A stretch of DNA of 64,000 nucleotides from Buxus sempervirens (GCA_947561395.2 OX387193.1:16120001-16184000); one strand, 5' to 3'; counted from the first letter of the stretch, positions 23,856 through 36,760 are shown. A program made the numbers and translations. The notes: a model not told the origin generated them from the sequence alone.

Positions 23856-24633
23856 TGTAAGCACCCAAATTTTGATTAAACCAAAAAATGTGCAAAACAA
23901 AAAACAAAAAACAAAAAAGCAAAACAATTTAAAAACCCTGAGGAAAAAAAATTGGCTTTTTGATCGAATGCAAGTTGGCTACCTTGCCCTATCCCAATGG
24001 ATATGAATTTCCAACACGATTCGAACGCAACTGAGTTTGCCTGAATCAGAGTCCAGATGAAGGATTTATGGACAGAACAAATCTCAGGGAGCAGAAATTG
24101 ACTTTCTGCTCAAACCCCGTTTAACTGCTCTCTTGGTCCTGAAAGAAAGAAAATCCCGACACGATTCCGACGCAATTGAATTTGCCAGAATCGGGGTCCG
24201 GACCAAGGAGATATAAGCATATTAAGATTCCGGACGCTATTTCGGCTTTCTGCTAAAAACTTGAATTTACTGCAAAACCCTGTCCCAATGGATAGAGGAT
24301 CTCAACCCGATTCCAACACAACTGAGTTTGCCAGAATCGAAGCTTGGATGAGAGAGTTATGAGCAGTTCAGGTTCTAGGGCAGAAGTGCCAGAAGCTGCC
24401 CATGTGGCATGTGTGCAGAAACCTGCTACGTGGTGGAAAAAGGACTGAAAGGACAGCCAATGAAAATATCAAGAATATAATAATGTTTTTTCTCAAAATA
24501 TCTTGATTTTATGAATTAAAATAAATGAAATATCAAGATAATTCGGATTCTCTCCAGGAGAGAGAGTCCAGTCACATCGGTCAAATCCAAGGGCAAATCC
24601 GGAAGAAAATCTTTTTTTTTTTATATAAAATAA

Positions 24634-24873
24634 CTGAAATTAATTTTCGGTTATACACAAAATGTGTATAACCGAAATTGAATTTCGGTTCATAAAGTAA
24701 AGGCCAATATTTTCTGACAGATTTCCCGACAAAATCTCTACATTTTCTTGATTGCATGTCGGAAATGGGTGTAACCGAAATTGTATTTCGGTTACACATA
24801 TTTATAGTATAACCGAAATTATATTTCGGTTATACTATATTTTTAGTGTAACCGAAATATAATTTCGGTTACA
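24634..24873 (+). repeat. CCG-N11-CGG dyads in B+ LTR, upstream of TATA (5 sites)
   Basis: Dyad sites are centred near 24642, 24680, 24783, 24821 and 24860, all in the CCGAA dialect. The last three are perfect palindromes with 12, 14 and 16-bp arms and short centres (24769-24797, 24806-24836, 24843-24877). The first has CTG in place of CCG. Spacing within each half-site pair is always 11 bases. The last palindrome ends about 7 bp before the TATA box. Confidence 0.92.
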
Positions 24874-24884
24874 CTAATTTTGCC

Positions 24885-24892
24885 TATAAAAG
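24885..24892 (+). promoter_or_regulatory. TATA box of the B+ LTR
   Basis: The context TTTTGCCTATAAAAGCTGC follows the palindrome cluster directly. The same context occurs in the A- and B- LTRs. Confidence 0.7.
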
Positions 24893-26098
24893 CTGCTCAG
24901 CAGCTCATTTGCAGGGGGTTAGCCATTCTATCCTTTGGAGCTCTCCCCTCTCTCCTCTCCCTGCTTGAAACCCCTTTCCCTACCACCCTATTATCCCTTT
25001 AACCCTTCAAGTCACCCCTAAACCCTCCTAAACCCCTCTCCTTTCTCCTTCTCCTCCACTTTTGAGCCTCAGAGAAGCCTTGAGGAGGCTTTGTGGAGCA
25101 AGAAGGAGGTGTCCTAACTGCTGGTGGAGCTTCCAAGGAGCTCCACACACTTCAAGAGGGACTCTAAACCCAAAGGTAAGGTTTCCCCTTGGATTTTACT
25201 TAATATATATGAAAATGAGCTCATTTGGAGCACTTTTGGTTTTGACATGTCTTTCCCTCCCTTCTATATGCATGCGTTTTGTTGTCTCCTCCTCTTCTCT
25301 CTTTAATGCCTCTACAAGCATGGTTATGCTCCTATGGTAAGAGGGAGCAACCGCACTCAAAAACGGGAGGCGGGATCACCCATGGTCTCTAAAGAGTCAT
25401 TTTAAGTATGCTTTTTTCCTTCATGTTCTTCCAGTTACTGTTTTGATTAAATGGGGGAGCACGTTCCCTCTTTCTCACTTGATCTTATGTACCCCTCTCT
25501 TAATCCCCCAAGTCCTTTCTTTTAATGATTTGTTTTTTAGGACGTAAGCATGCTTGTTTTCTTCATTAATCATTTTGAAGCATGCTTGAGTGAATGGATG
25601 AAACCCAATATGCATGAATGGCATGTTCCCCACCTCTTCGGCCATGCTATGTCTCCCATCGAGTCACTGTTTTATGATTTGCATGCTTTCATCTCATCTT
25701 TGTATACATCAAAAGCATGCACGTATATGTACACGTAGGAAGCATGCTAAGTTCCTTTCCTTTAATCATCTATCTTTGCATGCACATGAGCATGTCCCCA
25801 GAACCCCCTTGCCATTGCCTTGTTACCTACTAGTTTGAGATATCATGCATGCCCCCGTTCCCCCTTCCTTTTACTGTTTTTAACCCTTTGGCATGATCCC
25901 CTTCCCCTTGGTTCCTAAAAGTCCCAAAAAAAAGGGCCTAAAGAGGCCTCTCCCCTTACCCATGAGCCACTGTGGGCCCACACAGCTGCCAGGCAACCCT
26001 GGAAACCTAAGAAACCAAAGCCCCTGAAAAAAAGCGAGAAAACTATTTTTCTATGCTTGCTCGAAAACTCAATTCGAGCAAGCTTCTTTTCCCTTGTA

Positions 26099-26125
26099 AC
26101 CGAAATTGGATTTTGGTTACACCCT
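26099..26125 (+). repeat. Single degraded dyad in B+ LTR, downstream zone
   Basis: GTAACCGAAATTGG then ATTTTGGTTAC has CCG, 11 bases, then TGG, which is one C-to-T step from CGG. It keeps the CCGAA dialect of this copy and lies downstream of the TATA box, like the second zone in A- and B-. Confidence 0.7.
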
Positions 26126-27399
26126 AAAAATGCCAAAGAACCTATTTTCAACCCCTTGCTTATCTCTCAGCATGTTTCAATTTAACCATACCATCCAGTA
26201 GGGTTTCCGAGTCAACCGAAAACCCAATAAGGGCCATGGACTCACCGGGTCCAATTCGATTGATTGTGGGCCTTCCAACGGGGCCCACCCAGTCTAACTC
26301 ACAGGCCTTGTTCCAAAATCAATAATTAAGCTGCTTAAATGGGCCACACCATCTGTGCGCGCGTCGGAAACACCGCACGGGAAAGTTCGGAGTCGCCACC
26401 GCCTGATGGGGTGCAGGCGGACACCTGGGTGCCTAATCTTGTCTATTAAGGCTTTGGGTCTGCGGCTTGAGATTCTAAGTCAGTTCTCGATTGCGGTCTG
26501 GGGAAGTCCGTAGACACCCCAGTCCGCCCCGTCGGATGACAGGTCCCGTGGGTTCCCTGGTTTGAGTCAGCTTACTCTGGTTTCTCACCCGATTCCTAGT
26601 CCGATAGGCAATTTGGTTAAGTCTGGCGGGACCACTTGAGTGGTGTAGGTCCCTTTAATTGATTTTATCTTGCTTAATTTAGGTGATCTGAGTCAGATTG
26701 GGTGGGCCCCGTTGAAAGGCCCATGGTGTCCTTGGCGGGCTTGGCTAAGCCCACATGCCTCTGGTGGGCCTCTATTTAGTCCTAGGAGGCCCTTTGGGCT
26801 TAGGTGTAGTGAATGGATTTTACTTAATTTATTCAAGTTGGAGGCTTAGTGATTTTCATGCAATGGGTTTGCATTGGTTTGCGGGCCCCCGGGTGGGCCC
26901 CTATGATGGTTGCCAAAGGTGTTTTGTATTTATTTTATTTGGCTTTGCCAAGAATGGACGGGTTACTGGGCTTGGGGCCCGTGATCCTGGTTTGGGCTTG
27001 TAAGCCCAGTTCTTTGAAGTCTAGGGCTTGCACCCTAACTGGGTTCGGTTAGCTGGCTTTGGCGGGCCCGATAGGCCCTAGCCCTTGGTCTCGGCCAAAC
27101 CATGCAATTCATATACTCATTACACAAAGACAAGTTCGGGTGGACTGCATTGGGTTTGGCCCATCCGGTTTGATTAGTTAATTCCACTTAATCTTGCTTG
27201 GTTGCATGCTTTTGGGTTTATAGGACTTGGTGGGCCCCGTTGGAAGGCCCATTAGTGTGCCATATTGGACCGGTGTCCAGGTCCCATGTTGGGTTTCCGG
27301 GTGACCTGGAAACCCTGTTGGTTCACTTGGTTTGGTTCAAACCATCACAAAATTCGGCAAGGAACCCCAAAAGCATAAAACCTGTATTTCTGTGTGTAT

Positions 27400-27455
27400 C
27401 CGGCCTTAGTTGCCGGATACACACAGGCCATAGGTGATCCGGCCTGAGTTGCCGG
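27400..27455 (-). repeat. CCG-N11-CGG dyads in B- LTR, downstream zone (2 sites)
   Basis: 27400-27416 and 27439-27455 each read CCGGCCT.AGTTGCCGG and are flanked by complementary bases (GTAT/ATAC and TGAT/ATCA). They use the CCGGC dialect and exact 11-base spacing. Confidence 0.88.
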
Positions 27456-29287
27456 ATCACCCTAAAATGGCATTTTTCGGGGTTTGGCCATTGGGGTGGC
27501 TTCCATGGGTTCCTAGAAGACTTTCTAAGGTTTGGTGGGCCCCTGGGAGGGCCCACACTGGTTCAGGTTTGAGGAAGAAGCCTCATTTGGCCTCCTTTGG
27601 GACTTTTCCAGCAAAGGTAAGTAGATGGGCAATGGTGCATGGAGGTGCTGCCCCCCTTCCACTTTGGATCATGTTCCTTGATATAGTAGGGACCGAGGTG
27701 CCCCTACTTGGTCTCTAGGATCCTACCGGTAGCAAGCATGACTCTTGATGGAGATCAGAAAACAAAGGAGCTGGAAGCATACTCTAGATTATGAAGTCCA
27801 TTAGCATGCTCTCATCCACCATACAGGGGCAGCAAGAGTTAAGCCCCCAATAAAAAAATAGGATGAATGGCTAGGTTGGGAATTACCTATCAGGCCATTA
27901 GGGCGGTGGGAAAGTCCACGGATGCACTCAATGGTCATGGTGGCAAGCATGTTACATCCAAGGGCCACGGAATTGCATTCTGTTGTGGCTCAGGACAGCA
28001 ACCAAAGGGAAGCATTCGAACATGCCATTGAGGCTGAACATGGTCTCGGGTTTCTAAATTTTCTGGGGCAGCACCAGCGGGGAGCTTCACACAAGCTTGA
28101 GGGGTTGAGGTCACCACCAAAAGGGGGAAGGGCTTGATGGGGGGTCTAGGCTACACTAAAGAGTGCAAAAATACAGGTGAGAAGAGGGGGGGAGGGGCTG
28201 CTGCTGTCACCAACAGCAACCCACGTGGGTCACACAAAGGGGGGCCTAGGGGGGAAGGGGAACAAGTTAATACCAAAAGAACAGTAAATGACAAACAGCA
28301 ACAGACCCACCAAAGGATCATTAACGATGGCAATTCATGCATTACATTGGTGGGTGCTTTAGTTGTGCCCAAAGAGATAAGCATGCATGTGAGGTGTGGT
28401 TCCTAGGGACTGATTTTTATGGTTGAAAACAGTGGCTTGCATGCAAGGGAACCTAATCCAACATGCAAGAATAACAAGGAACAAATGTCCATAAGATCCT
28501 AGCATACATGACCCTACCGCGAGAGGACCTTGTACAAAGCAAGACAATAACCAAATGCACGTAAAAGCAACAAGAGCATGATCTAACGCATCACCTATGA
28601 CCTCAAGCCAGGTCTGATCCACAGCCTCATGCTCAGACAATAAAAAAACATCCAACGAAGGGGAAGAGAAGGGGGCTCATAGGGGGTACATTGGATAACC
28701 AAGTACGAGGAGACATGCCTCCTCTCGAAACAACCAGAAAAAAGCCTAAAACAGTTGCTGTAGTGGTCGAAGAGGGGCTGAAAAATCTCATCTCTTCCTC
28801 TTTAAGGCCATCTACATACCTCTCCCTTACTTGGAGGTCCTCATATGGTGAGATGAGAACAAGTGCATGCTTAAAATACTATGGAGATGAGCTCATGCAA
28901 GAGAAGAATACATGCTTGGAAATCATTTTATAAAATTACTATTTTAACATATGTGCAATAAGACATGGTGAGGAACATTACCTGACAGCTCTTGACCTCT
29001 TGTATAGTGTGGAGACACCTCTGGGTGGCTGACCAGTAGCTGGAAGCTCCCCTCCTTGACAGCAGCAGCAATAGTTCCACCTCTCGGTGGGATGCAAGTG
29101 AGGAAGAAGAAGTAAAGGAAGGGTGGTAGGGGCTTGGGGTAGTGTGGATAGGTGGTGGAGGGTAAGGGAGGTTGTGGAAGACTGGATTCGGGTGGAAAAG
29201 GTGGGGGAAGGAAGTTAGGAAACAACCAAAAAAGCCAACCCCCGGAAATGGGCTGCTGCTTGCCTTTTATAGGCAAACTTAATGTAT

Positions 29288-29524
29288 CCGGCAACTCAGG
29301 CCGGATACACTAAGCCCTCTTCATAGCCGGCATATATGGCCGGTTACACAGGTGCTCCTTTGTATCCGGCATTCAATGCCGGATACAAAACATAGTCATC
29401 CAAAATTAAATGCCGCCGCAAATTTGTCGGGCGATCGGCGCGAATCTCGCCGATTGATCTCCTTGTATCCGGCATTTGATGTCGGTTATACACGAACCTA
29501 TGTGTATCCGATATATTTGACCTG
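29288..29524 (-). repeat. CCG-N11-CGG dyads in B- LTR, upstream of TATA (5 sites)
   Basis: Sites lie at 29288-29304, 29327-29343, 29366-29382, 29469-29485 and 29508-29524. The third is a perfect palindrome with 15-bp arms around one C. The last has CTG for CGG. All keep 11 bases between half-sites and the CCGGC or CCGAT dialect. Site starts are 39 bp apart within sub-clusters. In LTR orientation the nearest core is about 17 bp upstream of the TATA box. Confidence 0.92.
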
Positions 29525-30966
29525 ATACAAATCAAAAAATTACGGATTTACCCTTCGACTTGACCAATTCGACCGATTTGACACTTTTGGATATCTACGG
29601 ATTGCCCCCTGCGAATTTTGGTTTAGTCCCTAAGATTTTTGGATATTTAAGATTTAGTCCCCGAGATATTTTGCTGCATTTGCTGCCACGTGGGCAGTTC
29701 CTACGCCACGTGTGCAGTTTCCGGTTTTGCTGTGCGGAAACTTCGACAGCTCATATCTCCTTCATCCGAACTCCGATTTGAGCAAACTCAATTGCGCTAG
29801 ACTCGTATCGGAGCCCTCTATCCAATGATGCAGGGCTAAGCACCTGACACGGGATTCAAGAAAAAGTCAACTTTAGGCTCCCCTTTAAGTTTGACCGCCC
29901 GCAGAACCTTTATCCGGACTCCGATTCCTGCAAACTCAGTTGCGTTGGAACCGTGTCAAGATTCTCTATCCAATGGCATAAAGCGAGGTGGCCAATTTTC
30001 ATTTGATCAAAAAGTCAACTTTTCACCCTTTAGGGTTTGACTTTCTGTCCAGGGTTTGCATTTCTGGTTTTTCTGGAAGCGCAAAAATGAGGTGCTTACA
30101 CCATCCGAGGCCCAACAAAAGCCCAATCTGAAGCATGCTTGCCTACAATAGGTTTGGTTTGGCTGAGACCGCAGGCTTGGGCCTATCGAGCCCTATTTCC
30201 TTCTTTAAGGAAAGCCCACTTGCTTAGATAAGAAAAGGGATCCAAAACCCCATCTTGCAAAGTCTTCAGCTTTCAAGCCCAAGCCTAGAACATGGGCCCC
30301 AAGCCCATTCGTTGCCCACCGTTGGAAAAGCTTAACAAAGATAATCAAGCTTCAAGTCAGCCCTTGTGGGCCCCACCCACTGGGCCCACAGACAATGCAG
30401 GCCCACCAAGCATAAATCTTAACTTAAACTCTTTGGATCAAACCTTAAATAAAATCAATCAAATAAGCCAAACCCTAAAGGGCCTTATAGGGATAGATCA
30501 AGGCCCAGCAAAGGGACATGCGGGCTAAGCCTAGTCCACCAAGGGATCCGTAGGCCTTCCAACGGGCCCACCCAATCAGACCCAGATCACTTAAATAAAG
30601 CAAGATAAAACAAAATAAAAGGGGACCCCACACTACTCAAGTGGTCCCCACCAGACTTAAACAAAAGGTGTGCATGTTTAGCTTGGTAATTGGTTGAGAT
30701 AGACCGAGTTGACTCGAACCAGGAAACCCGTGGGACCCGTCACCCGATGGGGCGGACCGGGGTGTCTACGGACTTCGTTGGACCGTAACCAAGACCTTAC
30801 ACAAAATCTCAAGCCGCAGACCAGCCTAAATAGACAAACCTAGGCACCCAGGTGTCTGCCTGCACCCCATCAGGCAGTGGTGACTCCAAAACCCTGATTT
30901 TCTCGAAAGGAGACATGCACTCTTGTGCACCTCGCATTGCGGCATTCTCGATGCGCGCACAGCTAC

Positions 30967-32077
<1,111 letters not shown>

Positions 32078-32429
32078 TCAATTGAAATAAATCAAATGAA
32101 AGTAAGATTACAAGAAGAACATGTAGCTTAACCTCATCCTGATCGGCGAGTTTGATCCTTTCTTTCTTGAACAACGATGTCTAAAAATCAAGCGTGGATT
32201 TGATGGTAGATATTCCTATGAGAGAGAGGAAGCCATTGCTACATTTTTGGCTTTTAGCATACGAACAGAAAGGTAGTTCATTGCAAGAGAATGATCCGGT
32301 AAGTAGCTTAAGACGAGGAGAAAGAGGGCTAGCTAGGGATAGAACAAAGGACGCCATTGATGAGATGAAGAAGAGTAGAAAAGAAAACAATGACAACAAG
32401 GAGGACGTATTTCTTCTAACAGACAAAAC

Positions 32430-32525
32430 AAAACAAAATTAGCTACAGAACACTGCTCACTTGACTTGGGTGGTCCAAGAAACAAAATTAACTACAGAAC
32501 ACTGCTCATTCGACTCGGGCGGTCC
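32430..32525. repeat. 45-bp tandem duplication
   Basis: AACAAAATTAGCTACAGAAC with its following 25 bases (32430-32476) recurs with a few changes at 32481-32525. It lies just upstream of the KARI-pseudogene start codon and ends in a GC-rich inverted repeat (GGGCGGTCC..GGACCGCCC). Confidence 0.7.
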
Positions 32526-32526
32526 G

Positions 32527-33332
32527 ACTGACTGGACCGCCCGAGCTTATATATATTTAAAATTTAAAAAAGAAGCGTTTGTAGGAGCAAAGTTAGCTTT
32601 CGCTGAGGCCACAACCTGCCATGGAAGCTGAAAAAGTGTCCCAACACTCATGCTAATAAAAGGGTGTACGTCTACCCCGAGCCAAGTTGTGTGCATCATG
32701 ATCCAAGCGGGGCTCTAGGTGACTTGACTGGCATAAAGAAACCTGTTTTTTAAAGTTGCTGCATAAATTTGCTTTTAAAGGCGATTCGGGAGTGACTGGA
32801 AAGCGATTCAGGATTTTGAGTGGCGTCGACCTATTTTTTAACCTGTCAGTCTGCATCGGGCGTGTTTTCGTGAGGACCGAGGTGGTTTGGGTGGCGGTTT
32901 GTGCTTTCTCATTGTGGTTTTTCTCTGGGTTTCCCTAACTCCTAGCGGTTTTCTCCTCTTCATAAAGCCTCCCACCCCTCTCCCTCCTTCTCTGGATCTC
33001 CCCTCTTTCTTGGCCTTTCTTTCTCTGGGAGCTGTTGCCCTCTTCCCGGTCGCCTCTCTCTCCCTTTTGTTTCCCTTTTGCTCTGCTTGGGTCCTGTCGC
33101 CTACCTTCCGGGATTGTTGTCTGTCTTCCCTTCGTCCTTCTCGTGCTAGAGTTTCTTGCTGCTGTGGTTGGCCAGGTCTTCCGCTGGTTCTAGTTTTTCT
33201 CTCCCCTTGTCCTTTTAAGCCGTGGCCTTCCTGCCTTTAGGGCCTTCTCCCCTGTGATGGGCTAACGCTCTTAGCTCCTTGGTAGTTTTTACTCCTTCTC
33301 CTTCCCCGGTTCTGTGTTTCCCTGGGTTTCCG
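32527..33332 (+). other. Probable LINE 5' UTR
   Basis: From about 32880 the DNA is C/T-rich (CTCTCTCCC, CCTTCTC), which is common for plant LINE 5' leaders, and it runs into ORF1 at 33333. The exact start is not marked. The part before 32880 shows nothing recognisable. Confidence 0.4.
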
Positions 33333-34357
33333 ATGGAAGAAATTTCCTTTGAGTTCCAAAAACTTCTACTTCCTTCGCGGCCGGGAAAAGTTTTTGCCCT
33401 ACTCGAGAACGAGAAATCTCGCTTGCGCAACCATTGGCAATTTATTATCATTATAGAAGTGGTGAAGCGTCTCTTTCATTTCTATCAGTCAAAAACTTTG
33501 TGTCGAGGGTCTGGAAACCAGTTAAGATGGTTTCCACCATTGCTGTCTCTTCATCTTGCTTTTTCCAGAGGAATCTGATGAATTTATCTTCGCTGATCTG
33601 ATCCTTTGGACCCAGATTCTTGGGTTGCCTCGCTTTCTATGGGATAGACAAATCCTCCTCCATCTGGGTAATGAGTTTGGGGTTGCGCTTGATGTAGAAC
33701 TGCCAGGGCCTCTGGAGGTTCAACTCCCTGCGATCCATTGGTCTCTCCCCCTTCATAAGCCTATTCCAGCTGGGATCTTTATGGAGGACCTTGCTTCACA
33801 GCAGGTTGGAGTTACCTTCTCCCATGAAGGTTTACCGGACTTCTGTTTTTCATGCGAACTGCTTGGCCATACCCTCAACAACTGCTCCAATATTCTCCCC
33901 GGCCAGTCGCTGAGCTTCCCTCCGACGGATGTTCCTCCTCGGTACTCTAACCAGAACAGAAGAGCCTGTAGACGGCGCCGGAGTCCATCCCCTCTGTCTA
34001 ATGGCGGCGCTAGCAACAGAGGTGAGCCCTCCAGTTCAGACCTCAGGTAGGACCTTAACTCCTTGGTGTACCCGGGTTCTACGACCCCCTCTCTCGGTCT
34101 TCGTGCTACTGTGGGCCGCCCCCTAGACCTCGTTCAAATGGCAGGCCTGGCCTCAGCAGGGTGGTGGGCCGATGGGCCTATCTGAAGATCTCATCTTTGG
34201 CATCTCAATGTCGGACCTAGGATCCAGCTCAGGGGGTGCTATGGACAACTGTTCGTCAGGCTCTGCTTCCTCCTTTACATTCTCGGCCTTTTGTGGAAAT
34301 AAAAGCCCATTAGAAAACAAAGGTTTAAACCTTCTTTTCTCTAATTTCTTCACGAGT
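33333..34357 (+). pseudogene. LINE ORF1 (DUF4283 plus zinc knuckle), 5' part
   Basis: Start codon 33333 opens MEEISFEFQKLLLP. After a frameshift near 33555 the frame 33556-34050 carries the DUF4283-like region (FADLILWTQILGLPRFLWD) and a CCHC knuckle, CFSCELLGHTLNNC (C-x2-C-x4-H-x4-C), followed by an R/S-rich stretch. This is the nucleic-acid-binding ORF1 protein of plant L1-type LINEs. Further stops lead to a third frame (34172-34357). Solo LTR D1 then interrupts it, and ORF1 resumes at 36761. Confidence 0.85.
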
Positions 34358-36755
34358 TGTAAAACCTTGAATTTTTAAGAAATTTTAATTATGGATAAAT
34401 CGATGATTAAAGGATTTAATGAGGTTACTTAAATCCAATTTTAATGAAAAGGCTTAATTTGGTGGGTTTTGCTTTAATTAAACGGGTTAAATTGATTTGG
34501 ATTAAGTATTGTTGGATTGGTTCATTCAAGTGAACCGGTTTAAGTGTTAGAATCCGACTGGTAGGTTTATGTGTAATGGGTTTAAATTGAATTACTTTAC
34601 TGGAAGAAAAGAATTATTTTATTTGGGTTCGGCTTATTTCATGGGTTTAATGGGTTAATAGATTAATTGATTCGAAATTGGTTTGATTTATTGGTTTTAG
34701 TGAACCGCTTTAGTTGGCGTAGGTGTAATTGATTCAATTGAATTATTTTGTTTGGAGGGAGAACAATTTTGGTGGGTTTTGTTTAATTGGTTTAATTAGG
34801 TTTAGTTGAGTTTGATTGGGGGTTTAATGGGTTATGTCTTATGGTTAATTAACGTAGGTTTTCTTGGTTTAGGTCGGTTCATTCTCAGTGAACTGGCTTA
34901 ATGGGTTTATTGGGTATTATAAGTATTAGAACCGAGGGTTCTTATTCTCGTTTCTCTCCTTCGTGAGGGTTAGAAGAAAGCCGCAAGAAGAGGAAAAAGG
35001 GTCGCAGGCGCAAGGAGAAGAAGAAGAGGAAGGGAGGAGAAGAGAAGCAGAGGAGGAGAAGGGAAGAGGAAGAACAAGGGAGGAGGGCTGATCAAATTAA
35101 ATAGTAAGTAGCTTGTTTTTCTCTCTCTATATGGCTGTTTTGACGAATTGGAGTTTGGTGTGAAATTCTAAAAATGATGATTCTAAAATGATGAAATTGT
35201 TAGGTTTGATTTAGGTTAGTATGCTTAAACTATAATAAGTAATTTCAAAGTCATTTGGTAAGCTATATGGAGCATGAAAAATCTTCAAAGAAAAGGATTT
35301 ACGATGAGTTTTGAAAATAATTAAATTCTGGTGCAAAAGATCATAAAGAAATTGAAATTGATGTATTATTTTAGAAAGTAATTAAGTTTTAGTGTAAACT
35401 TATACTGTATTGATAAATTAGTATACAAAACTTAAAGAGTTAAGTTCTAGTTCAGATTTTAGTTAAATTCAGCAAATAAGTTTGAACCCCAAATAAACAA
35501 TTACATTTTAGTCACATTTTGAAAGAAAAATCAATAATTAGGGAAAACCCTAAATTATACCATGAATTATACATTTTCTATATAAAAGAGATCTTTAGTG
35601 AATAATTAGATATAATAACACTTACATTAAGATGTTTGGAAGTGGTTTCTCATGTGTTTGGATAAGTCAAAGTTTGTTTCATTGTTAAATTGTTTAACAT
35701 AAGGCATACTTAAGTAAATTGGTATATAAAAGGCAATTGGCCTATGGTATTTAAATAACAATAATATATTATATATGTGGGTAGTGGACTGCCGTTCACC
35801 CTAGCTCATGAGAGCTGGGGATAGTGAACCTGCATCCACCACAGACATGAGTTCTGGGGGTAGTGAACTCAAGTTCACCACATGCTTTGGGGCATTGTGG
35901 TTAGTGAACAAAATTTACCCCAGAAGCTCAGAATTGTGAGATTGTTTAACCGTGGTTTGTTTTATGGTTTGGTGGGCTTGGTTGTAGAATGGATCCATGT
36001 CTAAGCCAGGTAGTATGTTGGGATAACTTGTGTGAAAAGTTTTTACTCTTGTCCAGCATGTGATACACGGTTCCGGGGGTTGTGAACTTGCATCCACCTC
36101 AGAATGTGCCACAGCAACCCGTAAAGTCAACTCGATGGTCTCATAGAGATGAGATAACTAACTTGATGGTCTATGAGAGATCACTAACCCGCTAACTAGT
36201 TCGACTGGGTTGTACTTGCCAGCTCATGCATGTCTCATGCTTGAGTGATCCGCTTGGGAAGAGCGATCCTAGCTAGATCTTTCCCTGTAAGTCGTGAAGG
36301 GGGGAATTGGACATGAGATTTTACTGAGATCGTGATTTGGATTAATCTAGTTTTAAACTACTGAACGATTTAGCCGTGTTTGACAAGAATGAGTTTAAAT
36401 GAAATATTGTTTATATGAGCATGCTATTTGATTATTTGAAAATTGCATAACCTGTTCTTATCATGCATTGTGCTACTTACTGGGACATTAGTCTCACGCG
36501 TGTTTTGTTTTTACCGGTTTTGTTTTCAGATCCTAGCAAGGACGATACCAACGGGTAGATGCTTGGTTTATGTAAGTTGTGAGTTGTGATACTGCATTTT
36601 TGTATTTAGTTTGGTAATGTAGTTGACTCTGGTTTAGTAGAATATTGTTCATTTCATGTTCTCCTTCACTCCGGTATATCGATCTTGGATGAAAAAGATA
36701 ACCCTTTGGAGATGAGTTACGGTTTCGCTACGTAACTCGGATCCAAGGCGTTACA
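34358..36755 (+). mobile_element. D-family solo LTR D1 inside the LINE
   Basis: It starts TGTAAAACCTTGAATTTTTAAG and ends GGATCCAAGGCGTTACA; length 2398 bp. The flanks are CGAGT (34353-34357) and TGAGT (36756-36760), a 5-bp duplication with one change. CTACTTACTGGGACATTAG then TCTCAC (near 36474-36500) is the block shared with D2 and D4. A purine-rich tract at 34970-35090 corresponds to the GAA-rich tract of D2 (60915-60950). A four-fold GTAGTGAAC / TTCACC repeat occurs at 35770-35910. No internal genes, so a solo LTR. Confidence 0.85.
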
Positions 36756-36760
36756 TGAGT

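Larger units (their letters stand above)
26354..30100 (-). mobile_element. Solo LTR B- with perfect TSD, nested in B+
   Basis: On the plus strand it begins TGTGCGCGCGTCGG and ends GAGGTGCTTACA. CCATC lies at both 26349-26353 and 30101-30105, so the limits are exact: 3747 bp. Orientation is minus (start TGTAAGCACC at 30100). It shares both ends and long blocks with B+, so it is the same family. The TATA box on minus is at 29265-29271. Five CCGGC-dialect dyads lie upstream of it and two downstream (27400-27455). PBS-like GGTGGCGACTCC (minus) lies at 26389-26400, 35 bp inside the LTR end. GC-rich GGGCCC stretches at 26680-27320 fill the middle. No protein-coding region is recognised. Confidence 0.9.
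23856..30961 (+). mobile_element. Solo LTR B+, interrupted by solo LTR B-
   Basis: It starts TGTAAGCACCCAAATTTTG (23856) and ends GATGCGCGCACA (30961). The flanks are GCTGC (23851-23855) and GCTAC (30962-30966), a 5-bp duplication with one change. B- and its second CCATC copy (26354-30105) are inserted inside, so the LTR itself is 3354 bp: 23856-26353 plus 30106-30961. No PBS follows its end, so it is solo. Features in order: three diverged repeats near 24000-24350 with AACTGAGTTTGCC; CCGAA-dialect dyads (24634-24873); TATA at 24885; one more dyad near 26100; the conserved GGACCCGTC..GGGGCGGACCGGGGTGTC tail; and a PBS-like motif at 30877-30887. Confidence 0.88.

Noticed and set aside
24634..24873. 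Regular palindromic repeats resembling a CRISPR array
   Set aside because: Repeat-to-repeat distances vary, the intervening sequences are not unique spacers, and the cluster lies upstream of a TATA box in a plant LTR.
28134..29294. Short open frames on both strands inside B- as captured genes
   Set aside because: They show no recognisable domain and overlap each other in GC-rich LTR sequence.
23856..30961. A single large DNA transposon with TGTAAGCACC..GGTGCTTACA inverted ends (23856-30100)
   Set aside because: The inverted similarity arises from two LTRs of one family in opposite orientation. The CCATC duplication at 26349 and 30101 and the GCTGC/GCTAC pair define two nested solo LTRs instead.
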